Positions 10,726 to 22,787 of a DNA stretch of 64,000 nt are shown here, piece after piece. Source of the DNA: Symbiodinium natans (Eukaryota > Sar > Dinophyceae > Suessiales > Symbiodiniaceae); the NCBI GenBank assembly GCA_905221605.1, contig CAJNDS010002435.1, positions 1,114,341 through 1,178,340 on the forward strand, given 5' to 3'. The notes beneath the pieces are model-generated. The model saw only the letters and a list, made by a program, of their open reading frames with translations, did no database searches and was not told where the DNA came from. A program made the position numbers and the translations under genes. Position 1 is the stretch's first letter, and each line of letters opens with the position of its first letter.

Positions 10726-13700
10726 CAGCACCGGAGCCAGTCAGGCCGAAAAGGCGGCGTGCTTATACAGTAGGTGGCTTATGTGTGTATATGTGTGTGT
10801 ACTGTCGTAGCTCAGGTTCATATTTAAGAATCGGCTCAATTGGCATCGTTTTTCGTGCACGTACTCTAAAAATTATGTTTACGGCCCGCACGCCACGGCA
10901 TAGCATCACGGTCGCGAGTCTGGTCGCAGGGCCTCCCCACCAACCATCCTCTGTCTTCCTTGCCTCACTGACACTGATGTTCTCCAAGTCAAGAAGCTGA
11001 TTTGTGATGATTTGCTGTTTCTGAACGATGAAGGGCTTCGCAGACGATTGGCTTATGAACACCGACACCTGAAGTTTCTGAACGATTGATGTTGCCGCGT
11101 GCCTGGGAAAACGATTGCTTCCAATAGCATTGTTGGCATGTGGCATGGCCAGGGTTCACTGCCACGCACAAGCCCGTTACGAATGCACGCTAGTTAACCG
11201 GAAAAGCAGAGCACGCACGCTCTCTTTTCGACACGTTGGCACAGAATGAATCCTGGCCGGTGAAAGGAGAAGTCAGGGCAGAAGAACGGGCATCGGTCGG
11301 AAGAAACCCGAAGGAATGCTGGACGGAACCTCCGGGAAGCAAAGCACATAATGCCGTAGAAAATGGCAAGGCTAGTGGTGAAGTGCGGAAGCAACTGAGG
11401 AACTGCGCAGGTACAGTTTTCTCACAACATAAGCCCCCAGGCTCGGCTTTTCACCCAGAGCCTTCCGGAGGCAAGGTGCCATTATTCTGTTACCTTCCAA
11501 TGTCGATAAGCGTTCGAGCTACGGAGCCCCACGGCTGGGAATGCATGCGACGGCGTAGTGCATGAATTGAATTTTGGAGAAAGCTCTTGTTGAAAAATTG
11601 CCTCGGATGAAGATTCATTTCCGAAGCTGGCATCAACAGATCTAGCTTCCGGTCAGTTGTGTGTGTGTGTGTGTGTGCATGCATGTGGGTCCATGGTTGC
11701 ATTCGCTGTTATTCTCCAGCGGCAGGGCCGGATTGTCTGGATTGTTCCCAGCATCCCAAACCTGTGCTTTGATGTGAACTCCCGCTGAAGGAAGGCTGGG
11801 GCCGCGTCTTCTACTACCCATTCGACTCCGTCGAAACGGCAACCGAGGTTCCGGCCAAACACCCACAAAGCAACAGGGTCAGGAACCTCTTGTCGAACCT
11901 TAAATTTTGAATTGGTTGGGGTAAGTAAACTTAGGTCCAAATTGACAGGACATTCAGCAGAAGCTCTCAATTTCGCTCTTTCGCATGTTGGGTCTTGCCT
12001 TGCCCTGAGGTTTTCCAAGCCTGGCCGCACACAGCACGCATCCTCTATCAATTTGATCCGACGATAGGGCTCCTGCACCTTGGTATGCATGGCACCCGTG
12101 TCCGTATGGTGTGTTTGAACGATGGTGAACTGAAGGCACGAAGCCAACAAGAGCCTCTCCCCAAACGCTTAGAAGGAGATCAGGGTTTTTGACAGCGACA
12201 TTTGCCTTTCATTGACTACCACTACCACTACGAGACCACCATAGCCACCATAACGACTGCACAAATGCCGCTACAACTTGGCGATGGCTACGATCCTTAC
12301 TGTATACACTGCGAGAAACATAGTCAGTCGGTTGAGTACCAGCTTCATCATTCACACACAACAAATGTCAAGAGCTGGAGACCTCACGTTTCAAGGACAG
12401 TAGTCTAGAGTCTAGGCATTCCAACCGAAGAGCTGCACAGACACTTTTAAAATATGTGACCGAGGTTAAAGGAGATCGACATCCATGGAGGGGCGTCCTT
12501 GGGGTCCCAACCTCAGTGGGAGGTATGAACCTGATGACGCCATAGACCCGGGATGCCTGCGGAAGCAAATTTTGTGCGTTGTGAGCATGAGTTAGCAGCA
12601 CATTGTACGTGTTGGAATGCTTGGTTCCGAGGCTGTCGATTCCTACGATCCGTGGCAAGACGGAGACATTATTGCTGGACTAATGTATGACAATGTATGA
12701 TGAGCTCGAGCTTCATCATATGGTTTGTATATTTCACGTTGTCGCATCGGAAGCCAGAAGCACTCGGTCAACTCCATGGGAGCGATCGGGGACGATGCCT
12801 TCTGATGACAGTTGCTGATTGTCCTAGTTTCTCGCTCCACGCACGACTTCCAATCGCTACTTGGGCGCAAGTGCAAGGACATGGAAGCATGTGTTCATGT
12901 TTGGGCGCCTTTCATGTGTTTCTCTTGGACGAAGATGCACGTCGAGTGTATGTCATGTGTAGAAAGCAGCTTCGGTATGCTAGCTACCGACGCTTGGATG
13001 CTTGGATTGTTGGTTCTGGGCTTAACGCCAAAAACCTCAGGCTGCAACACTGTAGTTGGTGTTAGGGTGCTCGTTTGCATGTGGCTGGTTCCTTTGAAGT
13101 GTCCATGAGCCATTTTTTTGTCCCAGATCCTCCAAGCCCGTCGGTATCTTTCCAGTCATCCTAGAGGCTCACAGGGATGCTCTGGGTATATTGGGAAATT
13201 CTTTGAAAATTGGTTTTATGCTTCGCCACTCGATGTCCGAACAGTAATTCGTGACTTGCAGCGGCCACTCAACACTGACCGGGCACCGGAAGTGGCCCCC
13301 ATGCAGTGCAATGAGCGGCAGCTTGCGCTTCTTGCTAATGTCCTACTGTTTCTACGCCCACCCATGTCTAGATTGTGCTAACTTCATGGTGACAGCCCAT
13401 GAGTGGCAAGCCACTGGAGACTATAGCGCCAGCATCACGCGCGCGCTTTGTGCAGAAGGAGATATCGGTATCCTGTGCAAAACAAAGTTGACAAATGACT
13501 GAGGGACTGACATGAAGTAACTCATAGGCTATGCTCGGAGCGGGCGCGCGACAACTCGTCCACTCAGTTTCTTGTGCCGAGAGCTGTCATGAAGGATGCA
13601 ACGCTCAGCAAGCATGCCCTGATCTCTCAAAGGGAGGGAGGGTCCAGTTCTGAGAACTAAACTGCACGCGGGGAAAAATCAAGTGTGCGAGCCGGAACGC

Positions 13701-15200
13701 CCACAACGATCGTCACCATCCCATGTCCGATAGGCACAGACTACCACAATGCTTTGAAACTTGGCCGAAGCCTGAGCTTCAGTTCTACTGGTCAGGAAGT
13801 GTGTCCAATGGCCTTCTGTGTACGATTTGGGTTGAGGGTGTTGGCGGGCCAACTAGGGCGTGCTGATCGATCCTTCCAAGGCTATGACATTGAAGCACTG
13901 TGCTGGCCCGAGTGGCTGCTTGCAGAGCAGCGGGTGGCGTGGGCCCTAAGCCACGGGTGTAAGCAGTTCCGGGCCCTTTGCCCTAGAGTCGTCAAGGGTA
14001 CGGTGTGGAATAAGTTGATGAAAGGTCTCGGCCACCCTGAGTGCCACCACGATGACTGCTGCCCCAAACCCTACAAAATCCTCAGCCCAAGCCCCAAACC
14101 CCAAACGGTCATGAACCCAAGTAAGACCCTGTAAACCCCAAACCCAATATTCAATTTGCTTCGTCTGCATGGTCATTGGCGTCTGAAGAATAGTCATTAG
14201 AGCAAAAACCGGCCAAAGTAGGCGTCCACAGCAAATCCAGCAGTTTGCTACGTAGACAAATGGTGTGCTGTGTATTCTCACGACCTGATGTGCGGTAAGC
14301 CCGCCACTTGTGAAGCTGAAAGCTCTTTCCCCGCCAAAACAGTTGCTTGAAGCAGCCCTTCTCGAGGCCAAGCTCCTCCCACGCAGAGTAGTGGCTCCAG
14401 GGACAACTTTGGGCCACGTGGGTCGGGGCCTCTCTCGTAGCTGTCCTTGGCGGCATGGCAAGTTTCTGGGGCCTCGCAGAGGTTGACGAGTGTCAATCTT
14501 TGCCAAGGCGCAGATTCAGCCAAGTGGCACGGACCCAACTGCTATGCCAGTTTGCCAGTTTGCCAGTTTGCTGGGGTTCAGATGGAGTTCGGTGAGCTTG
14601 GTGCCTATCGTGTAAGAAGCTTGCCATAGCTTGCTCGATGTGCTCTGAGGTGTGATCTTGTGGGCAGGGCAGAAAGAACCGAGACCAGGATCTCCAGAAC
14701 ATACCTTTTCGTCCTCCTTTGTCCCCAGCACTGGAAAGGCAACGCGAAGCCAACGTTTTCTTGAGCAATCTCAGCGGGTGCTGTTCTTTCCACGTCACAT
14801 GTCTCTCTCAAAAGCTCAAGGCTTGGACTGCCCGAGTCGTGCCGTGTCCTTGCTGGCACGACGGACCCTCGTGTGCTTGGCAACTGTGCGGGAAGACTTC
14901 TTCCCAGCAGTCCAGCTGTTTAGAGATTTCTATGATTTTGTATTGCCTGGGAGGATTCAATTGCAGCCTTCCTCGCTTCGGGCACGACGCAGGATGGGAA
15001 CATGGGGAGGGAAGCATGAAGGAGGATCAGCCAAGCCCCCTATCCTGAGTCGGTAAGTTTGTTTTTTTTTGTTCTTGAGTGCTGGAGTCCTTATACTGCA
15101 CGACGTCAGTACTCACGCGGTGTTTTGAATGAGCTCTGTGTTGTCTAGTTCATCGGGCTAAGCCTCATGCATTGCTTGGCACTGCTAGACCTCTGGATGC
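10726..15200. other. No supported gene
   Basis: Ordinary-complexity DNA. The longest frame is on the minus strand at 11653-12150 (165 codons); the stretch equivalent to 11690-11950 reads like protein, but no motif or splice pattern supports it. A short GT run lies at 11658-11679. At 14083-14150 there is a degenerate CCCAAAC/CCCTAAA-like stretch. Confidence 0.4.
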
Positions 15201-15203
15201 AAC

Positions 15204-15206
<3 letters not shown>

Positions 15207-15238
<32 letters not shown>
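15207..15238 (+). repeat. GA dinucleotide run
   Basis: Pure GAGA run of about 30 bases. Confidence 0.95.
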
Positions 15239-15239
<1 letters not shown>

Positions 15240-15392
15240 AACTGCTCACAATAGATGGGGGGCAAGCTAGTAAACAAACACCTGCATCACCGCCCAAGTT
15301 ACTTTTAACGCTACGCGACCCGCCTCGGCCCGGCCCAGCGCATCCACGTGAGCATGGTGATTCCACAGCGCCCAAGTCGCTGGACCCCAAGC

Positions 15393-15562
15393 AGCAAGGG
15401 TTGGGTTTAGGGTTCCGGGTTTATGGTTTATGGTTTGGGGTCTAGGGTTGAGGGTTAGTTGAGGGTTGAGGGCTTAGGGCTCAAGGTTCACGGTTTGGGG
15501 TTTAGGGTTTTTGGGTTTAGGGTTCCAGGTTCAAGGTTCAAGGTTGAGGGTTGAGACGGTTC
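15393..15562 (+). repeat. Degenerate telomere-like repeats
   Basis: Many variants of GGGTTTAG, GGGTTGAG, GGTTTATG and GGGTTCCAG in one orientation over about 170 bp. They resemble decayed TTTAGGG telomere units. Related words recur to 15880. Confidence 0.6.
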
Positions 15563-15624
15563 GGCTTGGATTGGGTTCGTAAAAAGTTGAGCCAGGCCCC
15601 TCAAGCAAAAGGGGGGCAGGGGCA

Positions 15625-15656
<32 letters not shown>

Positions 15657-15660
15657 AGGG
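15625..15660 (+). repeat. Poly-G run
   Basis: About 31 consecutive G followed by AAGGGGGGG, at the end of the telomere-like tract. Confidence 0.95.
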
Positions 15661-16204
15661 GGGGTTTCAACCGCCCCTGGTCCTGGCGAACCGTCCCCGC
15701 TTTCAGATTGTGGTCGCCCACGAGGGGGGGCCCTTTCCAGGCAAAAAAAGGGGGCCGACGTGTGGCTTTGTTGGGGGGAGGATTTGGAGGGGGGTGCCTG
15801 TTCTCACAACCTATACACCTTCGGCCCGAGGCCTCGGCGGATTGTTAGCGTTAAGGGGGTTAGGGGTTACGTTACAACGGATTGTGGGGCGGTGAGAACT
15901 CACAGGGCACAGAGTCCAACCGACGGCGGTCCGACGGCACTAGGCGAGGGCTGGGGAGGTTGTTTTTGGAAAGGTTGCGGACAAGGGCTGAGGTTATTCG
16001 TGGGGTGTGCGTTGCTTGGTTAGGGGCTGTCGGGGACCGGTGGTAGAAACTCAGCAGGCGCGGGATCGGGGCGCGCATTGGCGCGGGGCTTGCCCCATGC
16101 CCAAAAGAAAGAATGAAAGAAAGAGCGACACAGTGAGGAAGTCTCACAACAGAAACGGATCCGGGCGAGCTTGCGCGCATGGGGTTCTTTCGGGGGGCCC
16201 TCCG
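15661..16204. other. No supported gene
   Basis: G-rich on +, with more GGGGTT-type words. No reading frame with recognisable motifs. Confidence 0.4.
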
Positions 16205-16345
16205 TGCCCAGCAGAAGCAGCAGAAGAAGAAGAAGAAGCAGAAGAAGAAGAAGAGGAAGAGGAAGAGGAAGAGGAAGAGGAAGAGGAAGAGGAAGAGGAA
16301 GAGGAAGAGGAAGAGGAAGAGGAAGAGGAAGAGGAAGAGGCAGAA
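16205..16345 (+). repeat. Purine hexamer array (AGAGGA)
   Basis: AGA triplets pass into about 17 copies of AGAGGA and back. The Glu-rich frame over it (16007-16453) is a repeat translation. Confidence 0.95.
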
Positions 16346-17129
16346 GAATCAGAAGTGAGAGTGCGAGTGAGAGTGAGAGGGAGCGAGAGAAAAGGTGAGT
16401 CGCACGAGAAGGGATTTCGCGTTGGTCATTGTCTTTATTTGTCTTTCATTTGAGGCTCAGCCTAGCCATGTTTGTGCACTTTTGGTTTTCCCCGGTGCTG
16501 AAGGCAAAGCCCGTAACTCGTAACAAGAAGTATGTCAGCGTTCAGGATGCGGCATTGCAGTCCACATTCTATGAATTTCGGGCTTGCGCTGCGCATGAGC
16601 TCGATGAGCTCTCAAGATGTAAGTTTCGTGCAGGTCGGTGAAGCCGTCACATCCCTGGGCTCCACCATGGCCCTGTAGCCCAGACAAAGGCTTACAGTGC
16701 TGGGGCGACACAGACCTGGTGAAAGTAGACGCCATAGCATGGGGTAGGGATGCATAGTCAGAAGTGTTTTTGAGCATTTTCTGAGCCAACATGGTCGTGT
16801 TCCGGGAAGTTCCGGGACACCGACTCCAACATGGCATGTCAATGCATTGCGGCATGTGCCGAACTTCCCTCATTTGTTCGCCCGCTCATCAGCGAACCCT
16901 CAATATAGAACCCAATCTCCCAACAATCTCCCACTCCTCGGCCCCACTACTTCAGAACTCTCCCGGCCCCCCCAGAACTAGGTTGGATCGAGTTGAACTA
17001 AGGTCGAGTCTGGGGATTAGGCTTAAGGGTGTCGGGATCAGGCTTTCCCCGGAGGCGTACAAATCATTACCTGAGGACTGGCCCCTAACACTCTGACGGG
17101 GCATCCCTGAGCAGTGTGCTCATGAGCCA
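16346..17129. other. No supported gene
   Basis: Nothing recognised on either strand. Confidence 0.4.
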
Positions 17130-17347
17130 ATTCGCAGCCTGAAGCCTGGCCCATCCCCTGCACCAAAGAAGCAGAGGCCATCAAGATGCGCAGCCTTGTT
17201 CGCGTAGAGGATGCAGCCTTCGGGGTCCGGGCCCTTGCGTGGGCACGTTTCGTTGACAATCAGAGGTCTACTCAAGAGCCGGTGCTGCGGCCAGGACACG
17301 TGCAAGCAGCTGGCTTTGTAGGGGTCGTCCAAGCGGTACACTTCCAG
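17130..17347 (-). CDS. Candidate internal or terminal exon, hypothetical protein
   Basis: On the minus strand an exon-like frame begins after TTGACAG and runs for 72 codons to TGA. It reads LEVYRLDDPYKAS, then a Cys/Pro-containing stretch, then CILYANKAAHLDGLCFFGAG. Codon choice and composition look coding. I do not recognise the family. Protein-like minus-strand segments also lie at 17376-17460, but no junction joining them in frame was found. Confidence 0.35.
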
Positions 17348-19315
17348 CTGTCAACGGGCAAGCTTTGTATTCCGGCGCCCTCAAAAGCCAGGTCTACAGC
17401 CACCGCCTGGGCGGCGACCCGCTCCAATGGCTTGCGCGAGGGCCCAGATATGCACAGCAATGTACGAATTCTACGTGTATCCCTGCCACTTTTTCCCTTG
17501 ATCCTGTGATGATGCAAATTTCGGCCAGCTTATGCAAGACTACGCTTCTTGCATCTTTTTGCTTGTTGCTTTCCAGTTCTCTATCCATGTACCTACACAT
17601 GTGCTGTTTTCAACGCCGCGGCCTTGAACCAGGCTTGCATGGGCAATAACGATCGGACGACCAAGGCTTGAGAACTGGCCCAAATCAGGAAAGCTTGTGA
17701 GAGCTTCTTGCCCCTCCGCTACATCGCTGCAGCACATGCCGGGCATCTACAGGCAACTAGAAGACAGGAACTGACTTTTCGGTTGCTGTTGTGGCAGTTG
17801 AGCGGCGGCATAGCAAGAACACTCACAGGAACACACACGCATAACAGAATTCCCTTATGCGATGCCCTACTCTTCATGTTCATGTCACAGGCAGACGACA
17901 TGGTTGCTGACAACTGCTTCGTGAAGACGTGCATATGACACAACAAGGGCATCAAGAAACCAAGCCTTCGAATCCTTCAGCATGATTGTGTTTTGGACTC
18001 TAGAGCATGTACTGTTCCTTTGCTGCAGCAGCATGCCGGTGGAACGTCGCAAAGTGTTGATGCTAAGCGGCTGGGGCAGCGGGCCTTTGGAGGAGCGCGG
18101 CGGTCATGTGTTGCCAGTGGTATGCGTGGAACGTGTCTTTGCTAGAGAAGGCAAAGTTCAAGGTCCGCTCGCATAGTTCAGACTGGAGAGCAATCGAAAG
18201 CATTTATATACTGAAGTGCTAGCTGCTAGTCATAAATGCTTGCGAAACACCGCCTCGGCAACTAGGCTGGAGCGGAGGGACTCGCACGTTGGCAGTCCAA
18301 GCGGTGCACGCACAGTCGGGCTGCAGATGCGGAAAGCGACTCTGGGTGGAGCAAACCGGCGCCGGAAAGCCGGAAAGCAGCCGACCCGCAGGGCCTTTTG
18401 AACCAGCAGCACAAGTGAGCTTGGGGGACGCATAGGCTTGCTGAGTCTTGTTTGCCTCGATTAGCAGTCAAGGCTTGCAGTGTCAGCAGGCGGTGCGAAA
18501 TCTTCGGTGCACTTGTTGTTTGGGCTCGTGTGCTTGTTGCCAAGTGATGGTGTATTGGGTGGCAAATAGTTAAGAAGGTCGCAAAAGGAGGGTTCTCTCA
18601 CCAAACTGGAAGGGTCTTGTGCTGGGCACCGGAGGGGTCGCGCATTTTGCGCTTTACCCCTGGACCCGCACAGCCCTCAGCACTTCTCCCACAAGGGGGG
18701 AGGGGATTTCACTCCTTGTCATGGCATGTCGAGATAAAGACGCTGATGAGTCATGGCCGTGTTCGGTCAATGGTCATGGCAAAACACTCTGTTTGTGACA
18801 CCTTTCCCTTGGTTGGCGGACAAGAGCCACCGCTGGCGGGTTGCAGGTCCTTTGTGCACACTTCTCATCTGTGGATTTCCTGGAGCCTCGAATTCCGATC
18901 CTGGTCCGCATCAGTTTAGAGAAACTTCGCTCTGCGCAAGAAAATTCACAGCTGCTGTTGTGGTTGTTTGGCAGTTGGCGATTGGTCGGTGTTGGTGGCT
19001 GTCCGCATGTCGGTTGTACGTTGTGGTTGTTGTCAGCTGTCCGTTTTGGCGGTTGTTGTGTTGTTGCTGCTGTTGTTGCTATTGTTGCTGCTGTTGCTGT
19101 TTCTGTTGCTACAGTTCTTGCTGCTGTTGCTGTCACTGTTGTGTTTGCCGTTGCTGTTACCGCGGTGGTTGCTGCCCATGACCCGCATCCATCCAAGAAG
19201 CCCAGCGCTGCGAAGCTGCAAATATGAATGTCGGGGCATTGCCAGCCTGGCGATTTCCGGACTACTCATAGCTTGTCCAATTTGTCCACAAGCTCCCCTG
19301 GAAAGCCTTGCTTAT
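17348..19315. other. No supported gene; TGTTGC-rich tract
   Basis: Only short frames. 18955-19170 on + is rich in TGTTGC, TTGCTG and CTGTTG words (degenerate trinucleotide tract), giving poly-Cys/Val translations. Confidence 0.45.
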
Positions 19316-19534
19316 ATACATATACTATATACATATATGTAAAAATGTATGTATCTATAGAGAGATTAATTTATTTTTGTATATATGTGTGTATATATCT
19401 ATATTTATATTTATATTTATATTTATATTTATATTTATATGTATATTACATTTGCATTTATATTTATATTTATATTTATATTTATATTTATATTTATATT
19501 TATATTTATATTTATTTCTGTATATTTATATAGG
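19316..19534 (+). repeat. AT-rich hexamer array (TATATT and TTTATA)
   Basis: TATATACATA words lead into about 25 units of ATTTAT. Ile/Tyr frames here are repeat translations. Confidence 0.95.
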
Positions 19535-19650
19535 CAAAATGAACCATACCTCAGTGGCCGAGGAAGCCGCCGCTGGGAGTAGAGACGCTTCGGAGCCCGT
19601 GCTGTTGGCTGATCGCGGGCACCCAAGTGCTTGTGCACCTGAACCAAGAT

Positions 19651-19878
19651 ACTTCCGCAGCGGAAGGTATAAGAAATGATCTTCGTGCGTTAAAGGATGA
19701 ACTGATTTCGCGCAGAAGTCTCCAAAGGTTTCTGGTCAAGCCTGGCCGAGTCGATGTTTGCAGCAAAATTAGTGACAATGCTTCCAAGGTGGGCATGGTG
19801 ATCGTTTGCGTGTTGGCAGTAGCCACTTGCAGCTTGGCCGCATGGATCATCATTTCGTTTGCAATCCCGCAGATCTGA
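19651..19878 (+). CDS. Candidate C-terminal exon with a transmembrane anchor
   Basis: An open frame ends in TGA at 19878. Its last 75 residues hold an amphipathic charged helix (GIRNDLRALKDELISRR), a short linker, and one hydrophobic segment of about 24 residues (VGMVIVCVLAVATCSLAAWI) close to the C-terminus, as in tail-anchored proteins. No upstream exon was identified; AG acceptor sites are present near 19650 and 19660. Function unknown. Confidence 0.3.
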   Translation, partial: TSAAEGIRNDLRALKDELISRRSLQRFLVKPGRVDVCSKISDNASKVGMVIVCVLAVATCSLAAWIIISFAIPQI

Positions 19879-19927
19879 AGAGTCTTACAATTGCGGCCTC
19901 GGGCATTTGATGCTCACAGCCCTGATC

Positions 19928-19985
19928 ACGGAGAGGGAGAGAGGGAGGGAGGGAGGGAGAGAGAGAGAGAGAGAGCGAGAGAAAA
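19928..19985 (+). repeat. GA/GGGA purine run
   Basis: GGGAGGGA units pass into GAGAGA. Confidence 0.9.
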
Positions 19986-20287
19986 AGTTCACGTCGGGGA
20001 TGTAGGGGGGTGTAGGCGTTGTCCGCAGGGGCTCTCAATAGGCGATCGGCGCATGAACGATGCATTGGCGGGGGAATTGACCCCACATGGCCCGCAGAAT
20101 GAAGCAGCATCCTAGTAGGCAGTGCCAGCACTCGTTCGTCGTGGAATACAAAGCGGGGCATATGCAGACTCCTATCCAGGGGGAAGCTGGGCAATCTGCC
20201 GGGGGGAATATACGCATCACACAGACAGGACTATCTATGGATTGGGTGCGCCTTGTGCGCGAGGGGTGCGTGCCTGCACCCCCCAAG

Positions 20288-20650
20288 CCCCGAAGAAGAA
20301 GAAGAAGAAGAAAGCTCACGTGGCGGGGCAAAGTGAGGCATGGGCGCGAGTTCGGATGCGCTTACAGACAGAATGGTGTTGAAGTAGGGATAGGGGGGGG
20401 GGAAGGGGGAACATCCGAGCTGCCTCAGTGTGTGGGCCTCAGTCGTTGCAGTATCACTTGGACACGAGACACCATCTGGTACGCCTAGCTCGCGGGGAGG
20501 GGTCTCCCTCCTCAAGCCCCGCAGAAGAAGAAGAAAAAGAAGAAGAAGAATAAAGATCAAGTGCAGTGGAAGGAAGGAAGGAAGGAAGGAAGGAAGAAAT
20601 ACAGAAAGACAGAAAGAGCGAAAGAAGGAATAATGTAAAAAAACAAAGAA
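20288..20650 (+). repeat. Purine tracts (AAG, then AAGG)
   Basis: Two AAG runs (20292-20312 and 20521-20551) are each preceded by a CAAGCCCCG word, followed by GGAA units (20565-20596) and AAAGAAAG. The shared leader suggests local duplication. Confidence 0.85.
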
Positions 20651-20799
20651 AGAAATAATACCTTAAGACGCTGCTGACATTGAGACATCTGACATCGTGC
20701 AGTCACTGGCTTCATGACTTGGTTTTCAGGCAAAATCGGGCGCTGCTTATCAAGCACCTCTGAATCCCGAAGCCGGCCAGTTGGTCCAACAGCCACGGT

Positions 20800-20822
20800 T
20801 CCCCCCCCCCCCCCCCCCCCCC
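20800..20822 (+). repeat. Poly-C run
   Basis: 23 consecutive C. Confidence 0.95.
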
Positions 20823-22418
20823 GCGATGCGGTTGAACATGCCGAGCATGTGGGGGAAATCTTGGCTGTTGCCATTTTTACATGTCGCCAACAAACTTTCC
20901 ATTTTCGAACTGATGACATGACTCGATTTTCTTCTTCGGTCACTCAATCCGGTCGCTCGCAATAGCCAGGAAATTGCCGCAAGGGAAACACCCTGAGAAG
21001 GAATCTGCTTTGATTCCAAGCCCCCACCATCACCGTGGATGAGAATGAAGACACCACAAGAAGAACACTCTATAGGCACTACTTATAAACTCTAGTTCAA
21101 GGTAAGGAAAAGAAGGTATTGTCAAGGTCCTGAACTAAGGCCAAATCTGGTTTGCCTCAAGCACAGCATGGGGTATTCGCTTTGCGGCGGTCCTCTTCAC
21201 AGCCGATTGGACACCAAGTAAGGGGTCTCCAAGAGTGGAGAGAGCTATGAGGAGCAGTTTCACGAGGCACTTTAACCTATTCGGAGTTTAAGAGGATAGG
21301 CAGGAATTGCGCGGGGGCCGCGGGAAAAGGAAATGTGGGTTTTCACAACTTCAGTCCAAGTTGGGGAAGGCACCATGCTCAGTTCCTTGCTTGGAGATGT
21401 CAGTTTCTATGCAAGGCCCTGTCGATTCGACTCTCAGTTGCTGGCCTCGTACGCCGTGCCTTGCAAGATGGGTGCCCCGCTCTGAACTGAAGTGGTCGTG
21501 GGTCCGTGTCTGAAGAATACTTGTGGATTCTCCTTGCTTCAGTGATCAGTGGACTGGTGATGGTAGCTGCTTCCGGATGTTCGACCTCCCTCCTGTTATC
21601 TTGCAAACTGCCCCATGGCCCCCCACAGCTCTGCAAAGCGTCAAGCTGGCTAAGCCCAGCAGCCCTTAAGAGGCCAAAGCCCAAGAAAACCGAAGACAGG
21701 ATAGGAGTCGCGGTTGGGTTCTCCGGATCACTCCAATTCTTTATCCTCTCCTTAAGGAAGCGTGTGGTTTGCAAGGCGATCCGGGACTTCGAACCTGATG
21801 TGCGACTTGGCTTAAATGGGGGGCCCTTTTTAAAGGCCCCGAAGTATGAGAAGTAAAGCACGAGAAGGATTCAAGGGGCGCAGTGGCAAAAAAGCTTTCA
21901 CAATTTCGGGGTCATGGAGACTCTGTGGTTTTTTGGTTTCGAGCGGCATCGGGTTCAAGCCTGTGCTCTGCTAGGAGGCAAGGCTTCTGAGATTCCCCTG
22001 GCATGTCACATGCTGAGGTTATTGGGATTTTCCTGGGGCGGCGGCTTGATTGTTTGGCTGCTGGCAGAAGGGGAGCCTTGAACCAGCAAGCCAGTAAGAA
22101 ATGGCTGCACGCAGAAACCCAAGCAAGACAGTGTGCAAAGTGCATCCAAGGAGTGGGGAGGCCCGACAGCATCTTGGCATGAGGTGTTCCATAAGAAGCT
22201 GCATCCTTTCGCCTTTTGTGACTTGGAAGGTTCTCTTGGTTCCGACGTACCGTGCACTGGCGCGCGCTTGCTGGACCACCCTGATCTTCTCCAACAACAC
22301 GTGTTCTTCTGTCCACGTTTTCCATGCCACCTGGCGGCCAGTCTTCCTGCGGCATAGTTCAGCCGCTGCAGCTGCCAGCTCCTTTGTGCCAAGCCCCTAA
22401 GGGTCAAAGTTCGGCTTA
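20823..22418. other. No supported gene
   Basis: Short frames on both strands. One on + (21506-21856) opens with a hydrophobic segment but has no motif. One on minus (22019-22330) has a charged, helical composition and could be an exon. Confidence 0.4.
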
Positions 22419-22787
22419 TCAACCTTCAGTTGCCCGAGCCAGAAATTCTTCGACTTTCGCAGCAGCTGTGTCCACGAGATGAACGAAGGCTCTGAATGAC
22501 CGGTACTGCCCAGCCGTGCAAGTTGAAGAATCTGGGCTGCTGTGGGACAGGGCTTGGGCAATGAACTCTGCTTCAGAGCTCCAACTCCAGACACATGTAA
22601 AGTAGAAGCCAAGCCCTTGTACTTCGTTGCCTAATATGGCTCCTCGAATCGATATTAAATGTGGAATCGGAAGGCCATTCGAGCCTAACGCCCTGAAGCA
22701 AAGCAGCAAGGAGCTGAGTGCAGCTGGCTGCACTGTACACCTTTGCGCCCCTTGCACGCAGTTTGGTGCCAGTTGATCCAGGACCAT
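22419..22787 (-). CDS. Candidate exon, hypothetical protein
   Basis: A minus-strand frame of 122 codons. The C-terminal half has natural protein composition (EAEFIAQALS, YRSFRAFVHLVDTAAAKVEE) and ends in a stop. No family recognised and no splice partner found; it could be chance. Confidence 0.25.
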   Translation of the reverse strand: MVLDQLAPNCVQGAQRCTVQPAALSSLLLCFRALGSNGLPIPHLISIRGAILGNEVQGLGFYFTCVWSWSSEAEFIAQALSHSSPDSSTCTAGQYRSFRAFVHLVDTAAAKVEEFLARATEG

